Assembly: GCA_009829735.1 (NCBI GenBank)
Contig: CM020618.1
Span: 35,006,894 to 35,070,893 of the forward strand
Direction of reading: 5' to 3'
From: Pyropia yezoensis
Taxonomy: Eukaryota; Rhodophyta; Bangiophyceae; Bangiales; Bangiaceae
Length of the DNA stretch: 64,000 bases
A model generated the notes under the pieces. It did not search any database and was not told the DNA's origin. It saw nothing but the letters and a program-made list of their open reading frames with translations. Each line of letters begins with the position of its first letter. The stretch's first letter is position 1. The translations under genes were made by a program, and so were the position numbers. Positions 17,458 to 26,101 of the stretch are shown piece after piece.

Positions 17458-18801
17458 TCACGTTGAGGGAGGGCTGTTAGGGTCTATCTCATTCCGGGCA
17501 CAGTATGCCCGGACCTTCTGAGCGGGAAGGTCCTCCACATATTTCCACGTATCATCCTTCGCCTTATAGCCAAACCAACGCACCCTCAACATGAGGCGGT
17601 CAGTGTCTTCATCCCATCCGTGGTCGATGAACTTATCGAACACGTACTCCTGCGGGCCCTGTTTGGCCGCGGGCAGTGAGGGGAGGCGCCACGCTTCCAA
17701 CGCACGCGCCCAAGCTGGGTCGCCTGCAGGCGGTGGTGCAACTTTGACCACGTCCTGTCCGTTCACCGTGCGGACCCCATCGTCACTTTCGATGGTGAAG
17801 CGCCGCCCATCAGTACGAAGGACCTGGTACGGCCCCTTTGTCTGGAATACCAACTTACCCCCAGTTGGGGTGTGCGAGTGTACCAGCACCCAGTCACCCT
17901 GCTCGGGGACATGCTTAGCATTGCGCACCGTTGTGTCAAAGGTACGCTTGTAGCGCTTTTGTGCTTTGTCTATCTCAGCCCTGACTTTAGGGATGAGGTT
18001 TTCAAGCCTAGCGGCGAACTCCGCCTTACTCTCAGTAGGAGTAGGCGTACTGCCACCATCCTCCCTAGTTGGGAGCGACCGCCGCACGGCAATAGACCGC
18101 ACGCGACGGGGGGTCACAAAAGCGAGGGGTACTTCCCCGGTAGATGAGTGAACCTGCGAATTGTAGGCAGTGGTAAGAATAGAAATGTATTGGTCCCACG
18201 TTTTCACATGCTCACTCACATAGTGGCGCAGCCGCCGAACAATAGTTTTGTTGAAGCGCTCCGCGTGCGCGTTAGTTTGTTGGTGGTAGGGAGCGGCATA
18301 GTATGCCTTGACCCCCAACATATCCAGCACTCCCTGAAACAGTACGGACGCAAATTGCGGTCCATTGTCGGATAGTGTACTATCTGGGATGCCATACGCG
18401 GCAACCCAGTGATCTAGGAAGGCTGACACGACCGACATGGCCGTGATCTCTGCCAGTGGGATCGCTCGCGTAAGTTTCGTGAAGCGGTCACAGATGACCA
18501 GGAGGTACTGGTTGCCCTCCTCGGTCACTGGCAGTGGCCCAAGGATGTCCATCGCCAACGCGGCGAAGCGCTCCTTGGCCGGGAACAATAGCATAGCCGT
18601 AGTAGGCCGCCGTTCCATCAGACGATTCTGTGCACAACTTGTGCAGGCAGCCACCCAACTGTAGATGTCCACCACCATGGACGGCCAGTAGTACCTGGTC
18701 CTCAGGGTCTGGTACAGTTTACTAGACCCCAGGTGTCCACCCGTGGGAGCGTTGTGCTCCCTCTCAAGGATACTGTCCTTGAGGGATGCGGGGACGACAA
18801 G
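17458..18801 (-). CDS. pol: A3 pol downstream part: integrase and chromodomain
   Basis: The frame continues directly after an in-frame TAA at 18802-18804. It begins LVVPASLKDS and holds the complete integrase: HHCC finger (EREH, GGH, CTSC), MDILGPLP, LSDNGPQF and the glutamate in the block that is NAHAERFNK here (NGQVERFNK in A4). It ends with the chromodomain LRVRWFGYKAKDDTW. There is no other stop in 447 codons. In this copy the integrase frame is intact, while A2 and A4 carry an extra T near the MDILG motif. Expression would need readthrough of the TAA, internal initiation (for example at the ATG at 18678), or complementation. Confidence 0.88.
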   Translation of the reverse strand, partial: LVVPASLKDSILEREHNAPTGGHLGSSKLYQTLRTRYYWPSMVVDIYSWVAACTSCAQNRLMERRPTTAMLLFPAKERFAALAMDILGPLPVTEEGNQYLLVICDRFTKLTRAIPLAEITAMSVVSAFLDHWVAAYGIPDSTLSDNGPQFASVLFQGVLDMLGVKAYYAAPYHQQTNAHAERFNKTIVRRLRHYVSEHVKTWDQYISILTTAYNSQVHSSTGEVPLAFVTPRRVRSIAVRRSLPTREDGGSTPTPTESKAEFAARLENLIPKVRAEIDKAQKRYKRTFDTTVRNAKHVPEQGDWVLVHSHTPTGGKLVFQTKGPYQVLRTDGRRFTIESDDGVRTVNGQDVVKVAPPPAGDPAWARALEAWRLPSLPAAKQGPQEYVFDKFIDHGWDEDTDRLMLRVRWFGYKAKDDTWKYVEDLPAQKVRAYCARNEIDPNSPPST

Positions 18802-21441
18802 TTATTCGGTCCCCTGAATTACCTTCCTCCTCAAGAGGAGGCCATCGTCTCCGATGAAGAACCGCGTCTCCGCCAGCGTATCTAGCGTATCCCTCTGCGA
18901 CTTGCAGAAGGAGTCCTCGGCCTGGGCCTTCACCACCTCGTCCAGGGACAAGGGCAAGTACTTCTTGTTCCCTGGCGCCTCGGGGCTCAACGCCTGACCC
19001 GAGCGCGTGACTACCCCCACGATGGGGATGTCCTCATCGACTGGGTTAGTGTCCAGCCCCTCGGTAGGTACCCGAGAGAGGCCGTCGGCAAGGGCATGTT
19101 GCCTGCCAGGCCGGTATTCAATGTCAAAGTTGAAGGGTGCCAGTCGCACCCTCCACCGGTTGAGACGAGTGTTCGTACAGTCCGTCTTAAAGATGAACTG
19201 CAACGCGCGGTGGTCACAGCGGATGAGGAACTTCTCACCCTCCAGGTAGTGACGAAGTGACGTCACCGCCCACACCACTGCGAGTCCTTCCAACTCGGTG
19301 ACTCCGTAGTTCTTCTCGGCCGAGTTCAGCCCCTTATTAAAGTATCCCACCGGCAAGTACTCCTTGTCCGGCTGCTGCTGAAGCAACACACAACCAAGTT
19401 GGTCGTAGCTGGCATCCACATCCAGGATGTAGTGGCCTCCCAACCTGGGAATAGCCAAGATGGGCGGCTTTAGCAGAAGGTCCCGAAGAGTCTCAAAGGA
19501 TTCCTGCTCCACCCGACTTGGGGGAGGCAGGTTCTTCGGTAACGTTGAGCTCACTAGCTCATTCAACGGCTTCGCCACCCTGGCGAAGCCCTTGGTGAAA
19601 CGTCGGTACACGTTACACATCCCGAGGAAGCTCCTCATCTGGGTCTGGGTCCGGGGGTACTGAGCCTTACAAATGGCCCTCAGGTTCTTCTCGTTAACAC
19701 TGAGACGCCCCGGATGGACAACATGTCCCAAGTACTCCACCTCTTGAGTGAAGAGGTGGCACTTACTCGCCTTAAGTGACACACCGGCGTCAGCAAGTAG
19801 CTTGAACACCTGGCCAAGATGGCCAATGTGTTCCTCCGGACTTCGGGAGAACACAATGATATCGTCTAGGTACACAAGACAGATCTGCCACCGTACTCCG
19901 GCCAGAATCCTGTCCATAGCGCGCTGGAAAGTTGCCGGCGCGTTACACAGACCAAACGGTAGACGCTTGCACTGGTAGGTACCACAGTGACAGGTAAAGG
20001 TAGTTTTATGCCTGTCCTCCGGGGCAATGGGAGTTTGCCAGTACCCCGCGTTACAGTCCAGGGTAGAGAACACGTTTGCCTCCCCCAGAGAGTCCAGACA
20101 GTCATCCATCCTAGGTAGGGGATAACTGTCCTTCACCGTGCTTTCGTTGAGCTTACGGTAGTCGATACAGAACCGGGGGGTCCCATCAACTTTGAGGACG
20201 ATAACCACCGGACTCGCCCACTCGGCGTTGCTGGCCTCGATCACATCGAGGGCCTCCATGCGAGCAACTTGCTCCTTAACGAGGGCCCTTGAACGGGGTC
20301 CTCCCCCATACGGTTGTTGGCGTATAGGGGGTGCACCGGGCTTCAATTCGATCCGGTGTTGGGTAGCTCTCATGAGTCCCAATTGACCATCCCACAACTT
20401 GTGGTATTGGTCCAAGAGGCGTTCAACTTGAACCCTCAACCTGGGGGGGACACCCTCCATGTTCACATGGGGTCGAGGAGAGGCGGCCGACTTGGCTTGA
20501 TGCTTCTCCCTTCCGGACTTCGGGTCGCTACTTGCGCCCGCGTTTAGGGTGACCGCTACTACCGGTCCCTCGTGTTGGTCGATATAGCCGAACTTGGCTC
20601 CCGACTTGAAGTACTTGGGCGTCGGGCTCAGGTTCATCACCTGGATCCTCCACGGGACTCCGGCTTTGGGGTCCATCGTGCCAAGGGCAACATGCACTTG
20701 GTGCTTGCGAGCAAGACGGGGGTGAGGGTGCACCAACCCGTTCTCCGAAAAATCAGTTACAACGTCAACGTGCGCCACCGAGTTGGGGGGCAACGTGACT
20801 TTACGGGCTAAACGCAGGGTAGCAGTAAACCCTTCCCTCACAGAACAAACAGGCTTCGACTGTGAGACTGTCACAGGAGCCACAGACTTTCCCTTACCAA
20901 GGATGGGGATAGTCTCCCCATTCATCAACTTGACACAGTACTCGGGGCCACAAATCAAAGGCACTTGTGTAACAACATAAGGGGTACCCAGAAGCCGGGG
21001 TACCGATATATTCTCAACTACGCCATAGGTCACGTCGACCTCATGGGTCCCCAACCTAGTTGGTAGGGTCACGGCACCAACGATGGGAAGTACCCCCCCA
21101 TTGATGTCAATCATATGGTCAGCTCTGGACCTCCAGCGTTGGAGCTTCACCTCCTTTGGTAATAGCGACTTGCGTATCAAGGAGGCTCCTGACCCGGTAT
21201 CAAGTACGATACGGGTACAGCATGCACGGCCGGGGGCAAGTTGCACCCGTCCAGCCACCTGGAAGTTCTCACCCGTCAGCACCGCGATGACCCGACGTGG
21301 GTTTACGTTCTTGGGGAGTCCTACCCGAGGTGGGCGGACTCCCTTAGGTCGCCGCAGTATCCGGCACGGTTGGTTCGTCCTCCTGGCCCACTTGGCCGAG
21401 GCTGCCGTTGTGAGCTTCGGACGACCAGCCCCAACGGTCAT
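18802..21441 (-). CDS. pol: A3 pol upstream part: protease, RT, RNase H (879 codons)
   Basis: ATG 21441 overlaps the gag stop as ATGA and is in the -1 frame. Protease has DTG at residues 81-83. A linker follows with RPHVNMEGVPPRLR. Reverse transcriptase has CIDYRKLNE, FSTLDCNAGYW and YLDD at 524-527. RNase H has LDVDASYDQLG, TELEGLAVVWA and IRCDHRAL. The ORF ends VIQGTE then TAA, exactly at the RNase H/integrase boundary. The same TAA is present in A2 and A4, so it is not a private lesion. No other defect is visible in this part. Confidence 0.93.
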   Translation of the reverse strand: MTVGAGRPKLTTAASAKWARRTNQPCRILRRPKGVRPPRVGLPKNVNPRRVIAVLTGENFQVAGRVQLAPGRACCTRIVLDTGSGASLIRKSLLPKEVKLQRWRSRADHMIDINGGVLPIVGAVTLPTRLGTHEVDVTYGVVENISVPRLLGTPYVVTQVPLICGPEYCVKLMNGETIPILGKGKSVAPVTVSQSKPVCSVREGFTATLRLARKVTLPPNSVAHVDVVTDFSENGLVHPHPRLARKHQVHVALGTMDPKAGVPWRIQVMNLSPTPKYFKSGAKFGYIDQHEGPVVAVTLNAGASSDPKSGREKHQAKSAASPRPHVNMEGVPPRLRVQVERLLDQYHKLWDGQLGLMRATQHRIELKPGAPPIRQQPYGGGPRSRALVKEQVARMEALDVIEASNAEWASPVVIVLKVDGTPRFCIDYRKLNESTVKDSYPLPRMDDCLDSLGEANVFSTLDCNAGYWQTPIAPEDRHKTTFTCHCGTYQCKRLPFGLCNAPATFQRAMDRILAGVRWQICLVYLDDIIVFSRSPEEHIGHLGQVFKLLADAGVSLKASKCHLFTQEVEYLGHVVHPGRLSVNEKNLRAICKAQYPRTQTQMRSFLGMCNVYRRFTKGFARVAKPLNELVSSTLPKNLPPPSRVEQESFETLRDLLLKPPILAIPRLGGHYILDVDASYDQLGCVLLQQQPDKEYLPVGYFNKGLNSAEKNYGVTELEGLAVVWAVTSLRHYLEGEKFLIRCDHRALQFIFKTDCTNTRLNRWRVRLAPFNFDIEYRPGRQHALADGLSRVPTEGLDTNPVDEDIPIVGVVTRSGQALSPEAPGNKKYLPLSLDEVVKAQAEDSFCKSQRDTLDTLAETRFFIGDDGLLLRRKVIQGTE

Positions 21442-21450
21442 TCGTTTCCC
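21405..21450 (-). promoter_or_regulatory. Putative -1 frameshift signal of A3
   Basis: The heptamer GGGAAAC is at 21450-21444 on the - strand, followed after 6 nt by the hairpin at 21437-21405. Compared with A2, the inner stem changes GAGCT to GGGCT opposite AGCTC, replacing A-U by G.U, so pairing is kept despite substitution. Confidence 0.72.
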
Positions 21451-23384
21451 GCCGACTTGGCGTCCGAATCTGAGGGCGGGGAGGAAGACGACGAGTCCGA
21501 GGACGACGTGTCCGCCTCCTCCGCCGAGGGTGTGGCGACCGCGACGACCGGTCGAGACCCACCCTCGCGGCGTGAACGTACTTCGTTCGTAGCCGACTTC
21601 TTACTCGCATTCCTAACAAGTTGTTGGATGCGTTTACTCAACTTGGGGCAATCATATGCCCAGTGTCCATCGGAGTTGCAGTTCCAACACCGATGGTCAG
21701 TTCCGGGAGGGGTCTTCCCGACTGGGGAAGACGAAGGGATACCCTGGGAAGTTCCCACGGCAGCTACCACCCTCTTCTTGCGGATTCGGCGTGCCTCTCT
21801 CAACTCTCTGGCCTGGCGCGCCTCCTCCCGTTCCTTGGCCAACTCGGCCTGACGCTCCTGGCGTTGTTCCTCCCGTAACTTGCGGTAGGCCTCGCCTCTG
21901 CGAAAGGCGAACCTAGCCAACTCGGCCAGGGTCGCCCGGGCGGTGTTATGCTCCCGGATCTCCATCCGGACTGACCAATGGAGTCCCTCCACAAACCGAC
22001 TCTTCACCACAGCTTGTGGATGAAGAAACCCACAAAGATTGTTGAGCTTACAGACTCGCTCCGCAAAGGACAACTCGTCCTCCGCCTCTTCCTGATGGGC
22101 TTGCGTAAACTCCTCGACTTGAGAAGCCAACGCTGCCTCATCAACCATGGCTCTCAACAACCAGTTGACGAGCTCCAAATAGGACGTCACCTCACCAGCG
22201 CCTCCACTTGAGGAGCTGGGCATGACGGACATAAGTTCTGTCCGCAGGTCTCCCGTCGTAAACTCCTGTAGCATGTAGAAAGCCATGCCTTCACTTATGG
22301 CATTGTCGTCACAGGCTTTTGTGAAACGACGTAGGAACTCAAAGACACGGAGGGGGGGAGTTCCATCCCACTCCGCTCTGTGCCCAAAAGAATGAACTGC
22401 ATTCTTCTTGGCACGGCCCATAGCTCGGGCCTGGTCAGGACCATACGCCACCGACTTGTTGTGGAGGGCGTAGGTCCCACAGTCAAAGATCCGCTGGTAG
22501 ACCGGGTTGGCTACCTGGATCTTGGGCGGCACCTCACGTTGAGGGAGCAGCCGCTGTGGCCCTGGGGTAAGTTCACCCTCAGTGCCTGTAGTCTGGTACG
22601 GCGAGCTTGGTGTAGCCGCCGGCGATTCCGGGGGGAACTCCCCCATCAAGGGCGTACGCCCCACCGAGTATGGTGTGGCTCCCCCGTTGGGAGTCACAGG
22701 TGTCGCCCCCTGTTCGGGGCGACCAGAGATAGGCGTAAGGGGGGATTCCCCCTGCGCCTGCGGGCTCGAAAGCCCCGATCCGGTCTGGACATTAAGGCCA
22801 TCTGGCAAACTCGCCACAATCTGATTCAGAATTGTATTCGTCATCGTGACCACCAGGTCCGGCAAAGTCTGCCGCAACACATTGGTCGCCTCCCGACGGA
22901 CAGTTTCCGCGAGGAGTGGATTGACGACTCCAGTTGAGTCTCGGTCCGCCTCCGGGAGTCAACCTGAGGGGTAACCACGTTCCTCAGGGGTCTCAACCGG
23001 GGGCTTGGGCGCGAGCCCATCGCCGACCAACGGAGGTCCACCGTCCTCCGAAAGCCTAGTTGGCGACGGCTCCAAGCCAAAGTTGGCTCCAACCCGAGTG
23101 GAACCCGCGGGGACAGTCCTCACCCCTTGGGACGTTCCCGTTGAGTATACCACACGGTGGCCAGACTTCGGCCCACCCACATCAGAAGTGTCACCCGAGT
23201 GAACTCCCGACTGAGTCGGGGTGGCCTGTTGCGCGCCCGTACTTCCAGTCCTGCTGGCTTGAGGGACCTTTAGTCCCTCTGCGACCCCAGGTAAACCCAC
23301 CTGTGTCTCACCAGTATTCAAAGGCACTGAAGTACGTGCGTCACCCGTGTACTCCCCGGACGACGGGGGGGCCGAACTAGCCAT
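21438..23384 (-). pseudogene. gag: A3 gag (648 codons) with one nonsense
   Basis: ATG 23384 (AATATGGCTAG) is equivalent to A2 ATG 1647. The N-terminus is disordered and Thr/Pro/Gly-rich. The capsid-like block FEFLRRFTKACDDNAISEG follows, then a basic helical region, the intact zinc knuckle CWNCNSDGHWAYDC and the SAGNE tail. A TGA at 22961-22959 replaces a GGA (Gly) seen in A2, truncating the product after about 141 codons. The remaining 1.5 kb is open, so the lesion looks recent. Confidence 0.92.
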
Positions 23385-23483
23385 ATTGGCTGACGATCCG
23401 TATGACACGGTCCAAGACCACCGTTCCTCCGAGACAGAGGGCCCCCTACACCCGGGTGCACCCGGAGGTAAAATTTACCTCTG

Positions 23484-23501
23484 TCCCCTGATGCTCCACC
23501 A
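23484..23501 (-). promoter_or_regulatory. Primer binding site of A3
   Basis: On the - strand it reads TGGTGGAGCATCAGGGGA, one change (G to T at position 12) from the A2, C and D site, two bases from the LTR. Confidence 0.75.
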
Positions 23502-23503
23502 AA

Positions 23504-23972
23504 TGTGGCAAAAACCACAAGCACACACGGCACCCAAGTTGGGGCGGGGTGCTAGGGCTGCCTCCCGTGTCGGGGGAACCGGAAGAAGTGCAAGTCGCAC
23601 ACACTCTGTCCCTGTTGTGGGGCAAACCCCCCCCGGACAAACAAGAGGATGGTGTGTGGTCCAACAGTTTCTTGGTCGGGACGGGGACGCAGGGCCAAGC
23701 CCCGCTGTCCCTCCCCTTATCCCCCCAGGGTCCACTCAGAATCTCGCCACTCAGAATCTCCCACCCCAGCACCTGCCCACCGGGCCACACGAAAATTCAA
23801 GACGATAAATGCAGAAAACCCTCAAACCCAAGTTGGATTTACTACTAAGCTAACTATCCCAAACTTAGGAAATATGGACCCAAATGCAGGGGGAGGAACG
23901 GATCAGGCTAGTGGCCTGCCGCCCCTTGCATGGCACGTGTTGCCCCCCTACCTGGGGGTCAATACTGCCACA
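23504..23972 (-). repeat. 5' LTR of A3 (469 bp)
   Basis: Bounded by TGTGGCA and TGCCACA, followed by the TSD ACTGG at 23973-23977. It differs from 14596-15064 at six positions by eye. Confidence 0.95.
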
Positions 23973-23977
23973 ACTGG

Positions 23978-25320
23978 CACCCTTCAACTTTGATATTGAG
24001 TACCGACCTGGCAGGCAACATGCCCTAGCCGACGGCCTTTCTCGGGTACCTGACAAGGGGCTGGAAACTAACTCAGTTGATGATGACATCCCCATCGTGG
24101 GGGTCGTCACGCGCTCGGGTCAGGCATTGGACCCTGAGGCGCCAGGGAACAAGAAGTACTTGCCCCTGTCCCTGGACGAGGTGGTGAAGGCCCAGGCCGA
24201 GGACTCCTTCTGCAAGTCGCAGAGGGATACGCTAGATACGCTGGCGGAGACGCGGTTCTTCATCGGAGACGATGGCCTCCTCTTGAGGAGGAAGGTAATT
24301 CAGGGGACCGAATAACTTGTCGTCCCCGCATCCCTCAAGGACAGTATCCTTGAGAGGGAGCACAACGCTCCCACGGGTGGACACCTGGGGTCTAGTGAAC
24401 TGTACCAGACCCTGAGGACCAGGTACTACTGGCCGTCCATGGTGGTGGACATCTACAGTTGGGTGGCTGCCTGCACAAGTTGTGCACAGAACCGTCTGAT
24501 GGAACGGCGGCCTACTACGGCTATGCTATTGCCCCCGGCCAAGGAGCCCTTTTGCCGCGTTGGCAATGGACATCCTTGGGCCACTGCCAGTGACCGAGGA
24601 GGGCAACCAGTACCTCCTGGTCATCTGTGACCGCTTCACGAAACTTACGCGAGCGATCCTACTGGCAGAGATCACGGCCATGTCGGTCGTGTCAGCCTTC
24701 CTAGATCACTGGGTTGCCGCGTATGGCATCCCGGACAGTACACTACCGGACAATGGACCGCAATTTGCGTCCGTACTGTTTCAGGGAGTGCTGGATATGT
24801 TGGGGGTCAAGGCATACTATGCCACCCGCTACCAACCACAAACTAACGCGCACGCGGAGCGCTTCAACAAAACTATTGTTCGGCGGCTGCGCCACTATGT
24901 GGGTGAGCATGTGAAAACGTGGGACCAATACATTTCTATCCTTACTACTGCCTACAATTCGCAGGTTCACTCATCTACCGGGGAAGTACCCCTCGCTTTT
25001 GTGACCCCCCGTCGCGTGCGGTCTATTGCCGTGCGGCGGCCGCTCCCAACTAGGGAGGAGGGTGGCAGTACGCCTACTCCTACTGAGAGTAAGGCGGAGT
25101 TCGCCGCTAGGCTTGAAAACCTCATCCCTAAAGTCAGGGCTGAGATAGACAAAGCACAAAAGCGCTACAAGCGTACCTTTGACAAAAAGGTGCGCAATGC
25201 TAAGCATGTCCCCGAGCAGGGTGACTGGGTGCTGGTACACTCACACACCCCAACTGGGGGTAAGTTGGTATTCCAGACAAAGGGGCCGTACCAGGTCCTT
25301 CGTACTGATGGGCGGCGCTT
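23978..25320 (+). pseudogene. pol: A2 pol part 2 (end of RNase H, integrase)
   Basis: Continuation of A2 pol after A3. It starts in the RNase H tail (APFNFDIEYRPG..ALADGLSRV), then meets the shared TAA at 24313-24315 after QGTE. Integrase follows with EREH, GGH, CTSC, MDILGPLP and LPDNGPQF. An extra T in CCCTTTTGCC (near 24549) shifts the frame just before MDILG; A4 has the same extra T and A3 does not. The gene is interrupted at LRTDGRRF by the C pair after CGCTT 25316-25320. Confidence 0.92.
25316..25320. repeat. Target-site duplication CGCTT of the C pair
   Basis: CGCTT lies before the first C LTR (25316-25320) and after the last (44895-44899). No copy flanks the middle LTR, so the two C units share one insertion event. 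Confidence 0.93.
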
Positions 25321-25892
25321 TGTAGCATCCCTGGCCCCGACTTGGCGCCGACCCGGGACTGCAACCAGAGGGCACCAGGTGCCAGAACACGCCCGCCGTG
25401 TGGCGATGGTTGGCGGCCGTGGCCCGTGCCCGGCACTGGGATGCGGTGGACTACGCTATCCACACGCGAGAGAGGGATTTCTGATGTGTTTTTGCATATT
25501 TGTGAGGGACTTGATTTGAGAGAATTTGAGTGTGAGATTAGTGAGTGGGAATAGAATTAGTAGTGATAGTGGCCCCCGACCTGACGAGGTTAGACTCGGG
25601 TCGGGGCCACTCGGGGTTATGGGGGGGCTACCGGGCCAACGTGCCGGGGTTCCCCCAGATGCACGTTAAGAGGGACAGCGAGGCGCCCTCGGCCCGCGCC
25701 CTCAGGGAAAAAGACAACTGCGCGTTTGCTTTCCTCTTCCCCGTGTGCACTACCGTGCGTATCTGTTTGCCCTGCGAGCAGGCACGTGAGGCAACAGGCA
25801 TACCATTCTCGTAGTTCCCCTTTCTGCGTTACCTGTCCCTTTCCCCCGAGGGATATTGACACGTGTCTGAGAGGATCGAGTTTTATACCACA
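25321..25892 (+). repeat. 5' LTR of C (572 bp)
   Basis: It starts TGTAGCATCC and ends ATACCACA. It contains an A/T-rich block (25488-25560) followed by a strong hairpin at 25569-25610. Confidence 0.95.
25569..25610. repeat. 12-bp hairpin inside the C LTR
   Basis: GTGGCCCCCGACC pairs with GGTCGGGGCCAC around a 17-nt loop, with one bulged C. It is present in all C LTR copies. A role in polyadenylation, packaging or dimerisation is possible but not shown. Confidence 0.6.
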
Positions 25893-25896
25893 TATT

Positions 25897-25914
25897 TGGT
25901 GGAGCAGCAGGGGA
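25897..25914 (+). promoter_or_regulatory. Primer binding site of C1
   Basis: TGGTGGAGCAGCAGGGGA, identical to A2 and D, four bases after the LTR. Confidence 0.8.
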
Positions 25915-26101
25915 TTGGAGTGTTTGAGAAGAGACATTTGGGAGCAGCGGTTGCGTTGTTCCTATTCTGTCTTTTTCTGTGGTTTGGGAATTATTTGCAC
26001 CCGTTCACGGGAACCCCATTCCTGGCTCTCCAACCCCTCTCTTGTGGTCTTGCGATCTTTGGACACGCAGGTAACTGGACTGTGGCTGTCAAGAGACCAA
26101 C
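25915..26101 (+). other. 5' leader of C1
   Basis: 187 bp between primer site and gag ATG. It is T-rich compared with the rest of the element. I see no gene or strong structure in it. Confidence 0.5.

Larger units (their letters stand above)
14596..23972 (-). mobile_element. Family A chromovirus copy A3, complete (9377 bp)
   Basis: The only family A copy complete inside the window. On the - strand it reads 5' LTR (23504-23972), primer site, gag, pol; the aORF lies on the + strand (15403-17346) before the 3' LTR (14596-15064). The two LTRs are 469 bp with six differences by eye. Lesions are one nonsense in gag and one TAA in pol that is shared with A2 and A4. It is the reference used here for A2 and A4. 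Confidence 0.96.

Noticed and set aside
24540..24560. A programmed +1 frameshift in integrase of A2 and A4
   Set aside because: A3 lacks the extra T and keeps one frame, as do B, C and D. A T-run expansion inherited by A2 and A4 is simpler.
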